This document shows positions 1 through 6,429 of a DNA stretch of 10,151 nucleotides, in pieces (position 1 is the first letter of the stretch; every line of letters starts with the position of its first letter). The translations under genes were made by a program, and so were the position numbers. Source of the DNA: an uncultured Marmoricola sp. (GTDB taxonomy: Bacteria; Actinomycetota; Actinomycetes; Propionibacteriales; Nocardioidaceae); NCBI RefSeq assembly GCF_943913695.1, contig NZ_CALTZE010000129.1:1-10151 (forward strand). Reading direction: 5' to 3'. Below the pieces are notes generated by a model. It did not search any database and was not told the origin of the DNA. It worked only from the letters and a program-made list of their open reading frames with translations.

Positions 1-2
1 CG

Positions 3-422
3 GTCGACGAGACCGACCGCGGGTCGGGCCGGGTCGGCCGGCTGCCCGAGCCGCTGACGCTGCGGGCCTTCGCCGACCTCGTCGCGAGGACGCTGCCTGC
101 CACGGCACACGGCGTACGCGTGGCGGGCGACCCCGACCAGCAGGTCGAGGTCGTGGGCCTGTGCGGCGGCGCCGGCGACTTCCTGCTCGACGAGACCAGG
201 CACCAGGGCGTGGACGCCTATCTGACCTCCGACCTGCGGCACCACCCGGCCTCCGAGCTGCGCGAGCACGCGGGAGCGCCGGCCCTCGTCGACGTGGCCC
301 ACTGGGCCGCGGAGAGCACGTGGCTGCCGGTGCTCCGGGATCGGCTCGTGGACGAGCTGGGCGATACGGTGGAGGTGCGCGTGAGCCGGGTCGACACCGA
401 CCCGTGGAGCTTTCGCGCGTAG
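3..422 (+). CDS. Nif3-like dinuclear metal centre protein, C-terminal part (5' end outside window)
   Basis: The reading frame is open from the left edge and gives 139 residues ending in TAG. It matches the C-terminal half of the Nif3/YbgI family (also annotated as GTP cyclohydrolase I type 2 homologue), whose members form toroidal hexamers with a dinuclear metal site; their cellular role is unsettled. Visible family features are a GRVGRLPEPLTL stretch near the edge, a glycine-rich LCGGAGDFLL segment, a TSDLRHHP segment, and AHWAAES near residue 100. The His and Glu of this last HxxxE motif correspond to the H215/E219 metal ligands of E. coli YbgI. The start codon and the N-terminal metal ligands are missing because of the window edge. 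The stop is 29 nt before the zinc-ribbon gene on the same strand, so the two are probably co-transcribed. The same order (Nif3, zinc ribbon, phosphatase) is known from Mycobacterium (Rv2230c-Rv2229c-Rv2228c). Confidence 0.9.
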   Translation, partial: VDETDRGSGRVGRLPEPLTLRAFADLVARTLPATAHGVRVAGDPDQQVEVVGLCGGAGDFLLDETRHQGVDAYLTSDLRHHPASELREHAGAPALVDVAHWAAESTWLPVLRDRLVDELGDTVEVRVSRVDTDPWSFRA

Positions 423-451
423 CCCCCAACTCGATACCGGAGGACGCACCC

Positions 452-1195
452 GTGCAGGCCGACCCATCCGCGCAGCAGCTGCTGCTCGACGTCCAGGCGC
501 TCGACTCCCGTGCCGACTCGCTGCGGCACCGGCTGGCGGGCCTCCCCGAGGCCGAGAAGGTCCGCGACGTCGCCCAGCGGCGTCAGCAGATGGAGGGCAC
601 CGTGCGCGACCTGCGGATCCTGGTCAGCGACCTGACCGCCGAGCAGCGCCGGGCCGACGCCGACGTCGAGCAGGTGCGCGCCCGGCGCGAGCGCGACCAG
701 GGGATGGTCGACTCGGGCCAGGTCGGCGACCCGAAGGCGCTGGAGCGGCTGCTCGGTGAGCTGCAGTCGCTCGGACGGCGCATCAACGACCTGGAGGACG
801 TCGAGATCGAGGTCATGGAGCGGCTGGAGGCCGCCGAGACCGACCTCGCCGCCCGTGAGAAGGACCTCGAGGAGCTCGCCGGCCACGAGGAGCAGCTGCG
901 CGGCGAGCTGGCCCAGGTGCAGGGCACCCTCGGCGAGGAGCTGGCCCAGGCCGAGCGCGAACGGGCCCCGCTCGCCGAGCAGCTGCCCGCCGACCTGCTC
1001 GCGCTCTACGAGCGGCTGCGGTCGAGCAAGGGCGGCATCGGCGCGGCGCTGCTGCGCCGGCGCGAGTGCGAGGGCTGCCGGCTCACGCTCAACGCCTCCG
1101 ACCTCGCCACCATCGCCGCGACGCCCGCCGACCGCGTCGTGCGCTGCGAGGAGTGCGGCCGGATCCTCGTGCGCACCTCGGAGTCCGGCCTGTGA
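452..1195 (+). CDS. Coiled-coil C4-type zinc ribbon protein
   Basis: A 247-aa protein. Residues about 10-180 are almost continuous charged heptad-like helix rich in Glu, Arg, Leu and Ala, as expected for an antiparallel coiled-coil hairpin. Residues 206-235 hold two CxxC pairs (C206/C209 in CEGC and C232/C235 in CEEC) that would form a C4 zinc ribbon. This is the architecture of the actinobacterial zf-RING_7 family, related in fold to the Helicobacter HP0958/CT398 hairpin proteins. The molecular function in actinobacteria is not known; nucleic-acid or protein binding is an inference from the ribbon. I chose the GTG at 452 because GGAGG at 439-443 lies 8 nt before it and because the protein then begins at the conserved region. 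The longer open frame upstream overlaps Nif3. The stop overlaps the GTG of the next gene (GTGA), which indicates translational coupling in one operon. Confidence 0.9.
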   Translation: MQADPSAQQLLLDVQALDSRADSLRHRLAGLPEAEKVRDVAQRRQQMEGTVRDLRILVSDLTAEQRRADADVEQVRARRERDQGMVDSGQVGDPKALERLLGELQSLGRRINDLEDVEIEVMERLEAAETDLAAREKDLEELAGHEEQLRGELAQVQGTLGEELAQAERERAPLAEQLPADLLALYERLRSSKGGIGAALLRRRECEGCRLTLNASDLATIAATPADRVVRCEECGRILVRTSESGL

Positions 1196-1860
1196 GCTCC
1201 CGCGGCTGGGGTCCGCCCTCCGACCCCACCACGCTCGTGCTGGTGCGTCACGGCGTCACCGACCACACCCTCGGCAAGCGCTTCTCCGGCGGTCTGGCCA
1301 GCAGCAACCCCCCGCTCAACGACGAGGGGCGCGCCCAGGCGCGCGCCACCGGCCAGTGGCTGCGGCCCCTGGCCGACGACCTGACGCGCATCGTGAGCTC
1401 GCCGGTGCGGCGTACCCGCGAGACCGCGGAGGAGCTCTCCGAGGCGCTGGGCCTCGAGGTCGTCGAGGAGCACGGGGTCGCGGAGATGGAGTTCGGCTCC
1501 TGGGACGGTCTGACCTACGCCGAGGTGCACGAGAAGTATCCCGACGACCTCTCGACGTGGCTCGGCGACGTCGACGCCGCCCCGCACGGTGGGGAGACCC
1601 TGCGCAGCGTGCAGACCCGGGTGCTGGAGGGCCGCGACCGGCTGCTCGAAGCACACCCCACCGAGACCTTCGTGGTGGTCTCCCACGTCACCCCGATCAA
1701 GGTGCTCGTCGCCGACGCGGTCGGCGCCTCGCTCGACGCGGCCTACCGCATGGAGCTCGCCCCCGCGTCGGTCACGGTGCTCTCCTACTTCACCGGCCCG
1801 AGCGGCGAGCTGCACCCGCAGCTGCGACTCTTCAACGCCCGCCCGACCGGCCTCGCCTAG
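1192..1860 (+). CDS. Histidine phosphatase family protein (stand-alone phosphatase half of the RNase HI/phosphatase fusion)
   Basis: A 222-aa branch-1 histidine phosphatase (phosphoglycerate mutase/CobC-like). The phosphorylated-His motif VLVRHG is at residues 16-21 (H20), followed by the substrate-contact region RFSGG, SSPVRRTRETAE (Arg near 73), the acid-bearing AEMEFGSWDG segment (E98), and the second His in VVSHVTPIK (H165). All catalytic elements appear intact. In Mycobacterium and many relatives the homologous domain is fused behind an RNase HI domain (Rv2228c) in the same operon position. Here the protein begins about 14 residues before the phosphatase strand, so the RNase HI domain is absent. 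The GTG start overlaps the preceding TGA, and GGAG at 1180-1183 gives an 8-nt spacing. The substrate is unknown; alpha-ribazole phosphate or a small sugar phosphate is possible by analogy only. Confidence 0.88.
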   Translation: MSSRGWGPPSDPTTLVLVRHGVTDHTLGKRFSGGLASSNPPLNDEGRAQARATGQWLRPLADDLTRIVSSPVRRTRETAEELSEALGLEVVEEHGVAEMEFGSWDGLTYAEVHEKYPDDLSTWLGDVDAAPHGGETLRSVQTRVLEGRDRLLEAHPTETFVVVSHVTPIKVLVADAVGASLDAAYRMELAPASVTVLSYFTGPSGELHPQLRLFNARPTGLA

Positions 1861-1881
1861 GCGCGGAGTGCTCCTCCGGCT

Positions 1882-1928
1882 GGTCGAGGAAGGCGCGCAG
1901 CGCCTGTCACGAGACCCGGCGAGGTCTC
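1882..1928. repeat. Palindromic intergenic element (REP-like) between the phosphatase and HNH genes
   Basis: Two adjoining inverted repeats lie in the 181-nt gap. The first has a core AGGCG (1891-1895), a 5-nt loop and CGCCT (1901-1905), flanked by GGT at 1882-1884 and ACC at 1914-1916. The second is GAGACC (1911-1916), a 6-nt loop and GGTCTC (1923-1928). The GGTCGAGGA...CGAGACC style resembles short interspersed palindromes that I recall from intergenic regions of Nocardioides-type genomes, often beside DUF222/HNH genes; this needs a genome-wide count. The hairpins could also end the upstream operon transcript, but there is no U-rich tail. Confidence 0.45.
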
Positions 1929-1987
1929 AGTGAGGGACGAGTCGCAGACCTCCAAGATCTTTCGGGGCTCGTGGTCCGCATGGTGGA

Positions 1988-2025
1988 CGAAACTGCAGGT
2001 CAGAAGCCGAAACTGTCTGAGGTCA
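1988..2025 (+). promoter_or_regulatory. Spaced direct repeat in the leader of the HNH gene, possible operator
   Basis: The octamer CGAAACTG occurs at 1988-1995 and again at 2008-2015, exactly 20 nt apart (about two helical turns). Each copy is followed by GGTCA (1998-2002 and 2021-2025). The second unit ends just before the candidate starts of the HNH gene. A protein binding one DNA face twice would give this spacing, but chance or an eroded repeat remnant is also possible. No clear -10/-35 pair was seen here. Confidence 0.25.
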
Positions 2026-2029
2026 CGGC

Positions 2030-3391
2030 TTGGATGGAGTCATGACGGACGAGGCCGGGGCTGGTGGCGGAGCGGGCGGTGACGTCGCTGTTGCCAGCCA
2101 TCCGGTGACCGACTTCGCCGCCCGGCTGTGCGCCCGGCTCGAGGCATTGACCACCTCTCCGGTGCCGGTCTGGTCGATGAGCTCGGAGGAGAAGCAGCAG
2201 GCACTGCGGGCGCTGGCGACTGCTCAAGCCCAGCTCGACGGGCTGCGCTGGGAGCTGCTGGCCGAGACCGACCGCGACCCCGCCGCGCTGGGCGCTGGTG
2301 ACCGGAGCGCCGCGGACTGGGTCGCACGCGAGACCCGCCAGCCCCGTGCCGCCGCCCGTGCTGATCTGCGCATCGCCCAGGCGCTGGAGGAGCAGTACCC
2401 CCTGGTGCGGGCCGGGGTCGCCGCAGGTCGGGTCCGCGCCGACCAGGCGCGGGCGATCGTGCGCGGTCTTGACCTGCTGCCCCGCCGCGGAGAGTTCGCC
2501 GTCGACGCCGACCAGCGCACCCGCGCCGAGGCGCACCTGGTCGAGCTCGCCGCCGACCAGGACGCCAAGGCCCTCGAGCAGCTCGCCCGCCGCATCTACT
2601 GCGTGATCTGCCCCGAGCACGCCGACGCCTACGAGGGCCGTCTGCTCGAGGCCGAGGAAGCACGCGCGGCCCGCAAGGTCTCCTTCGAGATGTGGCAGGA
2701 CCCCCAGGGCGTCGCCCACGGCAAGTTCCGCATTCCCCGCCTGCACGCCGAGATGCTCAAGAAGGCGCTGGAGGCGATCATGTCGCCGGCCCGCTCTGCC
2801 GCCTGCGCGTCCGACGGCGAGGGCGAGAGCGAGCTCGAGACCACAGGTGAGTCCACGTCGCGCGACATGCGGCCGATGCCGGTACGCCGTGGCGAGGCGT
2901 TGTGCGAGCTCCTCGAGCGCCTCCGTGCCGATGATCTGCCCCAGGCCGGCGGGGGCGACGCCACGGTCGTGGTCACCATGTCGCTGGAGGACCTGACCGC
3001 CCGCCTGGAGGCGGCTGGTGTCGCGACACTGGACACGGGCGCCCGGATCTCGGCCGCCGAGGCCCGCCGCCTCGCCTGCCGTCAACGCCTCGTGCCGGCA
3101 GTGCTGAGCGGGAAGTCGGTCGTGCTCGACCAGGGCCGCGCCACGCGGCTGCACACCAAGGGCCAGCGCCGGGCGTTGATGACCCAGCAGCAGCACTGCA
3201 CCGCCGAGCACTGCGAGACTCCGGCGGCGATGTGCCAGGTCCACCACGACCTCGCCTGGCAGCATGGCGGCCACACCGACACCACCTCCGGACGACTGCT
3301 CTGCGGACCCCACCACCGTCGCGTCCACGACCCTGCCTACCGCCACGAGCGGCTCCCCGACGGCACGCTGCGCTTCCACAGACGCGAGTGA
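2030..3391 (+). CDS. DUF222 domain HNH endonuclease-like protein (13E12 family)
   Basis: A 453-aa protein from the TTG at 2030, or 449 aa from the ATG at 2042. The N-terminal two thirds are the helical DUF222 domain, including the family-typical segments ADWVARETRQPRAAARADLR and PVRRGEALCELLERL. The C-terminal ~80 residues are an HNH nuclease domain: paired cysteines in HCTAEHCE, then CQVHHDLAWQHGG (catalytic HH), then LLCGPHHRRVHDP. The protein ends in PDGTLRFHRRE, as usual for the family, so it looks intact. These genes occur in many diverged copies per genome in Nocardioidaceae and mycobacteria; their role is not established, and mobile or selfish behaviour has been suspected. The start is uncertain: TTG 2030 has GAGG 7 nt upstream, while ATG 2042 has only a weak GGA. 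It sits between the Nif3 operon and the convergent yaaA gene, 16 nt from the latter's stop. Confidence 0.88.
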   Translation: MDGVMTDEAGAGGGAGGDVAVASHPVTDFAARLCARLEALTTSPVPVWSMSSEEKQQALRALATAQAQLDGLRWELLAETDRDPAALGAGDRSAADWVARETRQPRAAARADLRIAQALEEQYPLVRAGVAAGRVRADQARAIVRGLDLLPRRGEFAVDADQRTRAEAHLVELAADQDAKALEQLARRIYCVICPEHADAYEGRLLEAEEARAARKVSFEMWQDPQGVAHGKFRIPRLHAEMLKKALEAIMSPARSAACASDGEGESELETTGESTSRDMRPMPVRRGEALCELLERLRADDLPQAGGGDATVVVTMSLEDLTARLEAAGVATLDTGARISAAEARRLACRQRLVPAVLSGKSVVLDQGRATRLHTKGQRRALMTQQQHCTAEHCETPAAMCQVHHDLAWQHGGHTDTTSGRLLCGPHHRRVHDPAYRHERLPDGTLRFHRRE

Positions 3392-3396
3392 GGAGA

Positions 3397-3409
3397 GAGC
3401 GGGGCGCTC
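3397..3409. terminator. Small hairpin between convergent HNH and yaaA genes, weak terminator candidate
   Basis: GAGCG (3397-3401), a 3-nt GGG loop and CGCTC (3405-3409) form a 5-bp stem in the 16-nt gap between the two convergent stop codons and overlap the yaaA stop. There is no T-tract on either strand. It may serve both genes, but a 5-bp stem is close to chance at this GC content. Confidence 0.2.
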
Positions 3410-4187
3410 AGACCTCGGTGACGACCACGTCGAGCCGGGTGCCGGCGGCGGTGGGCTCGGCGACCTCGACGCGCCAGCCGAGGTCGGTGAGCAGGGCTGC
3501 CAGCTCCGAGGGGGAGGAGGCGGACTCGCCGCGCTCCAGCAGAGCGCGCACCAGGCGGCCCTTGGTCGCCTTGTTGAAGTGGCTGACCACCGTGCGACGC
3601 CCGTCGCGCTCCTGCAGCACGCGCAGCGTCGCCACGCGGGGAGCGAGGTCGGGCGCCGGGCGCCAGAAGGCGGCGTACGTCGTGGAGCGCAGGTCGACGA
3701 CGAGGCGCCGGCCGGCGGCCTCGCGGGCGACCGGGTCGAGCACACGGCGCCAGTGGCCGGCGACGCCGCCCAGGCCTGGGAGCGAGACGTCGCCGGAGAG
3801 GCGGTAGGCCGGCACCCGGTCGCCCGGGCGCAGCAGGCCGAAGACCGAGCTGGTGACGGCGAGCCAGCGCGTCGCGCGGCGCCGGGCCGCGGGGTCGAGC
3901 GAGGCCAGGTCGAGGTGGTCGTAGAGCACGCCGGTGTAGAGCGCGTCGGCCCGCGTCGTCGGCGCCTCGCGCAGGCGGGCGTTGCGGCGCACGTCGTCGG
4001 CCTGGGTCGGTCCGAGCCCGAGCACGCTGACGCCCCGCTCGGGATCAGAGGAGCAGAGTGCGACGAGCGCGTCGAGCACCTCCCCGCGTGCCTGGCCGAG
4101 CTCGGGGAAGGACAGCGTGGCGAGGTCGAGCGGCTTGCCGCGACGCGGCACGTACTTGCCCTCCGAGGGCGGCAGCAGCACCAGCAC
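3408..4187 (-). CDS. yaaA: YaaA family (DUF328) peroxide stress/DNA-binding protein
   Basis: A 259-aa protein with the full set of YaaA landmarks: N-terminal LVLLPPSEGK, then YTGVLYDHLDL, VTSSVFGLLRPGDRVPAYRL, VDLRSTTYAAF, and near the C-terminus VVSHFNKATKGRLVRALL. In E. coli YaaA lowers intracellular free iron and protects DNA and proteins during H2O2 stress, and a crystal structure showed a DNA-binding fold; the function here is inferred from family membership. Length fits the family (about 250-260 aa). The GTG at 4187 is chosen because it starts exactly at the conserved strand; open frame further upstream would run through the rnpB promoter and rnpB itself. No Shine-Dalgarno precedes it, but TACGCT lies 7 nt upstream, fitting a leaderless mRNA. 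It is divergent from rnpB and convergent with the HNH gene. Confidence 0.88.
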   Translation of the reverse strand: MLVLLPPSEGKYVPRRGKPLDLATLSFPELGQARGEVLDALVALCSSDPERGVSVLGLGPTQADDVRRNARLREAPTTRADALYTGVLYDHLDLASLDPAARRRATRWLAVTSSVFGLLRPGDRVPAYRLSGDVSLPGLGGVAGHWRRVLDPVAREAAGRRLVVDLRSTTYAAFWRPAPDLAPRVATLRVLQERDGRRTVVSHFNKATKGRLVRALLERGESASSPSELAALLTDLGWRVEVAEPTAAGTRLDVVVTEV

Positions 4188-4194
4188 GCGGGCC

Positions 4195-4200
4195 AGCGTA
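4195..4200 (-). promoter_or_regulatory. -10 element of yaaA, leaderless arrangement
   Basis: On the minus strand the hexamer TACGCT (fits TANNNT) is followed by exactly 7 nt and then the GTG start of yaaA at 4187. This spacing would place the transcript start on the G of the start codon. No TTGACA-like -35 is visible at 16-18 bp. The same arrangement is seen before two other genes in the window. Confidence 0.5.
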
Positions 4201-4208
4201 GGAGGCCC

Positions 4209-4214
4209 TATGCT
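4209..4214 (+). promoter_or_regulatory. -10 element of rnpB
   Basis: TATGCT at 4209-4214 is 7 nt before position 4222, the first base of the P1 helix of RNase P RNA, so the predicted transcript start coincides with the structural 5' end. No convincing -35 hexamer is seen; the place where it should lie (around 4185-4191) overlaps the first codon of yaaA. The two divergent promoters therefore share the same 30-35 bp. Confidence 0.45.
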
Positions 4215-4221
4215 TCCGGGA

Positions 4222-4609
4222 GCGGACGGGCTGGCCGGGCGACCGCGTCGTACGCCGCGAGGCGTGCGCCGAGGAAGGTCCGGACTCCACAGGACGAGGT
4301 GGTGGGCAACACCCACCCGGGGTGACCCGCGGGATCAGTGCCACAGAGAACAGACCGCCGGGCCGAGAGGCCGGGCAAGGGTGAAACGGTGGTGCAAGAG
4401 ACCACCAGCGCCACGGGCGACCGTGGTGGCTAGGCAAACCCCACCTGGAGCAAGACCAGACAGCGAGCGCTCGAGGGTGGTCCGCCCGAGCTCGCGGGTA
4501 GGTCGCACGACGGGGTCGGCAACGCACCCCGCTAGATGGATGGTCGCCAACCGGGACGGTCGCGAGGCCCCCGGCGAACAGGATCCGGCCTATGAGCCAG
4601 CCCGTCCGC
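4222..4609 (+). ncRNA. rnpB: RNase P RNA component, bacterial type A
   Basis: This is the catalytic RNA of RNase P, which removes 5' leaders from tRNA precursors. The 5' end (4222-4234) and 3' end (4597-4609) are perfectly complementary over 13 bp and form P1. Universal core segments are present in order: GAGGAAGGTCCGGACTCC (4271-4288, P3/P4 strand), ACAGAGAACAGACCGCC (from 4343), AAGGGTGAAACGG (from 4378), TGCAAGAGACCACC (from 4393), TAGGCAAACCCCACC (from 4431), GAGCAAGACCAGACAG (from 4448), the GGGTAGG loop that pairs with the tRNA CCA end (4496-4502), and TAGATGGATGGTCGCC (4533-4548, 3' P4 strand). Length of about 388 nt is normal. The 3' end is 7 nt from the stop of the convergent transglutaminase gene, so termination or 3' processing must involve sequence inside that gene. 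Small open frames across this stretch on either strand are not genes. Confidence 0.97.
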
Positions 4610-4616
4610 ACCTCGC

Positions 4617-5462
4617 TCAGTGCAGGCGCGTGATCTGCACGTCGACGAACATCCGCGAGGTGCCAGAGCCGGAGAAGACGCCCGAGAGCGGCTTGACGTC
4701 GCCGTAGTCGCGGCCGGTGGCCGTGACCACGTGGCGGTCGCCGGGCTCGGTGGCGTTGGTGGGGTCATAGCCGCGCCAGCCGTCGTCCCACCACTCCACC
4801 CACGCGTGCGACTCACCGGAGACGGCGACGCCGACCTCCGGCTCGCGGTGCGGGTGGAGGTAACCGGAGACGTAGCGCGCCGGGATCCCGACCGAGCGCA
4901 GCGCCCCGATGGTGATGTGGGCCATGTCCTGGCACACGCCCGTACGCCGCTCCCAGCTGTGGGCGGCGTAGGCGTCGACGGTCGTGGAGCCCGAGAGGTA
5001 CTTCACCTCGTCGTAGACGTGCGCGCAGATCGCGGCGGCGGCCCCGCTCGGCGACTCCGAGCCCGCGGCGAGCTCGGCCGCGCGCGTGGCGAGGTCGGGG
5101 GCGGGTAGCACCCGGTCGGGCAGCACGAGGTATTCGGTGTGCCCGTCGGCGCAGGCCGGCGAGCGCAGCTCCTCCCACGACAGCGACGGGTCGCCGGCGG
5201 GCGCGCGGTCGGTGTGCACGGTGCCGGTGCCGACCACCGTCAGCGAGCTGTGGGGGTCGAGCACCTCGAAGGCCGTGACCTGGGAGCCCCAGTAGTCGCG
5301 GTAGGAGTAGGTCCACGGCGTGGGGGAGACCTCGACCCGGGAGTGCACGACGATCTGACCGGGACCGGTCACCGGCGTCAGCCGGGCCTCGTTGAAGGAG
5401 GAGTTGGCCTTGCCGTCGTACTCGAAGCCGGTCGTGTGGACGATGCGCAGCTGCATGGTCAT
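4617..5462 (-). CDS. Transglutaminase-like cysteine protease-fold protein (COG1305), third gene of ATP-grasp/Alpha-E operon
   Basis: A 281-aa protein. Residues 1-80 match the bacterial transglutaminase N-terminal beta domain (MQLRIVHTTGFEYDG, SSFNEARLTP, YRDYWGSQVTAFEV). The papain-like core follows with an intact triad: C177 in GVCQDMAHI, H219 in GESHAWVEWW and D233 in GYDPTN. No signal peptide or membrane segment is seen, so it probably acts in the cytoplasm. Proteins of this type accompany COG2308 and COG2307 proteins and have been predicted to cut or transfer amide bonds in a peptide product; no substrate is known. ATG 5462 (MTMQL) has GAGGGGG just upstream; ATG 5456 is an alternative. 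The gene follows the Alpha-E stop by 10 nt, so the two are co-transcribed. Its 3' end abuts rnpB on the opposite strand. Confidence 0.92.
   Translation of the reverse strand: MTMQLRIVHTTGFEYDGKANSSFNEARLTPVTGPGQIVVHSRVEVSPTPWTYSYRDYWGSQVTAFEVLDPHSSLTVVGTGTVHTDRAPAGDPSLSWEELRSPACADGHTEYLVLPDRVLPAPDLATRAAELAAGSESPSGAAAAICAHVYDEVKYLSGSTTVDAYAAHSWERRTGVCQDMAHITIGALRSVGIPARYVSGYLHPHREPEVGVAVSGESHAWVEWWDDGWRGYDPTNATEPGDRHVVTATGRDYGDVKPLSGVFSGSGTSRMFVDVQITRLH
4620..4640 (+). terminator. Inverted repeat just downstream of rnpB, weak terminator or processing candidate
   Basis: GTGCAG (4620-4625), a 9-nt loop and CTGCAC (4635-4640) lie 10 nt past the P1 3' strand of RNase P RNA, inside the last codons of the convergent transglutaminase gene. 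There is no T-tract. It is listed because rnpB has no other hairpin between its 3' end and the opposing gene. Confidence 0.2.
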
Positions 5463-5472
5463 GCCCGCCCCC

Positions 5473-6429
5473 TCATGCCCGGACCCCGTGCCACTCGGTC
5501 GCCTCGGCCCCGGCGAAGTAGCGGCGGGTGATCGCGTCGGTGGCCAGCGCGCAGGTGCGCTGCAGCCGCTCCATCTCGCTGGGCAGCTCGGCGACGAAGT
5601 CGGAGAGCGAGCGGTACTCCAGCTCCGCGCGCGTGCGGCCGAGCAGCCGCTGCGCCTCGTTCTGGACGCCGGCGCGGGTGCCGCCGGACTCCACCCGCTC
5701 CAGGCAGCGCTCGGCCTCGGTGAGGCCGAAGACGACCGAGCGCGGGAAGAGCCGGTCGAGCAGCAGGAACTCCGCGGCGCCGCGCTCGGTCTCCAGGCCC
5801 TTGTAGGTGCGCAGGAACGCCTCGTAGGCGCCACAGGCGCGCAGCGAGGTGCCCCAGGCCGCACCCGAGGTCAGCGCGGCCGTGGCGACCAGGCGCGAGG
5901 TCATGTCGGCGCGCTCGATCGAGCGGCCCAGCACCAGGAACTGGTAGCCCTGGTCGCGGGTCATCGTGGCCTCGGCGATGCCGTTGATCTGCGCCGCGCG
6001 GTCGCGCACCCAGCGGAAGGCGACCGGGGGGCGCATCGAGCGGAAGTGGCCCGAGGGGATGGCCCGCCAGGTGGTGTTCATCGCCTCCCACATCGAGGTC
6101 GAGAGCGTCTCGCGGGCCCGGCGCGCGCTCTCGCGCGCCGCGGCCAGGGTGGCGGCGATCGAGGCGGGCGACTCGATGTCGTAGGCGAGCACCTTGAGCA
6201 TGCGCGCGGTGTCGATGGGGCCCTCGCCGTCGGCCACCGCCCGCAGCATCGCCGGGTCGTCAGGCTCCACGCCCATGATGGAGAGCAGGCTGCGGCAGGT
6301 GCTCTCCTCGTCGACGCCGGGGTCCTCCAGGATGAGCTGGGTCTGCACGTCGAGGATCCGGGCGGTGTCCTCGGCGCGCTCGACGTAGCGCCCGATCCAG
6401 AAGAGCGACTCGGCGATCCGGCTCAGCAC
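5473..6429 (-). CDS. Alpha-E domain protein (DUF403, COG2307)
   Basis: A 318-aa all-helical protein spanning the full Alpha-E domain, starting with the diagnostic LSRIAESLFWIGRYVERAEDTAR. Other family landmarks are WEAMNTTWRAI (residues 114-124), GYQFLVLGRSIERADMTSR (161-179) and the C-terminal PSEMERLQRTCALATDAI. The biochemical role is unknown; the family nearly always travels with COG2308 ATP-grasp and transglutaminase-like genes and is presumed part of the same enzyme system. The GTG at 6429 is preceded by AGGAGG with a 4-nt gap, and the gene overlaps the end of the ATP-grasp gene by 7 nt (GTGCTGA), which implies coupled translation. The motif GRxhERAxxTxR occurs twice (residues 13-24 and 168-179), suggesting an internal duplication. 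A longer open frame upstream runs inside the ATP-grasp gene and is a shadow. Confidence 0.92.
   Translation of the reverse strand: MLSRIAESLFWIGRYVERAEDTARILDVQTQLILEDPGVDEESTCRSLLSIMGVEPDDPAMLRAVADGEGPIDTARMLKVLAYDIESPASIAATLAAARESARRARETLSTSMWEAMNTTWRAIPSGHFRSMRPPVAFRWVRDRAAQINGIAEATMTRDQGYQFLVLGRSIERADMTSRLVATAALTSGAAWGTSLRACGAYEAFLRTYKGLETERGAAEFLLLDRLFPRSVVFGLTEAERCLERVESGGTRAGVQNEAQRLLGRTRAELEYRSLSDFVAELPSEMERLQRTCALATDAITRRYFAGAEATEWHGVRA

Noticed and set aside
2030..3391. HNH gene as an intron- or intein-encoded homing endonuclease
   Set aside because: The gene stands in an intergenic region with its own start and stop, and the neighbouring genes are uninterrupted; the DUF222 domain assigns it to the 13E12-type family.
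2000..3745. A 581-codon open frame on the minus strand across the HNH gene and the end of yaaA
   Set aside because: The two overlapped genes have clear family motifs, while this product has none and is Gly/Leu/Ala-biased.
3264..4325. A 353-codon plus-strand open frame over yaaA
   Set aside because: It is antisense to yaaA and runs into rnpB; no domain is visible.
4045..4611. Several short open frames on both strands across the RNase P RNA
   Set aside because: The stretch is fully explained by a structured RNA with a perfect P1 helix and universal core segments.
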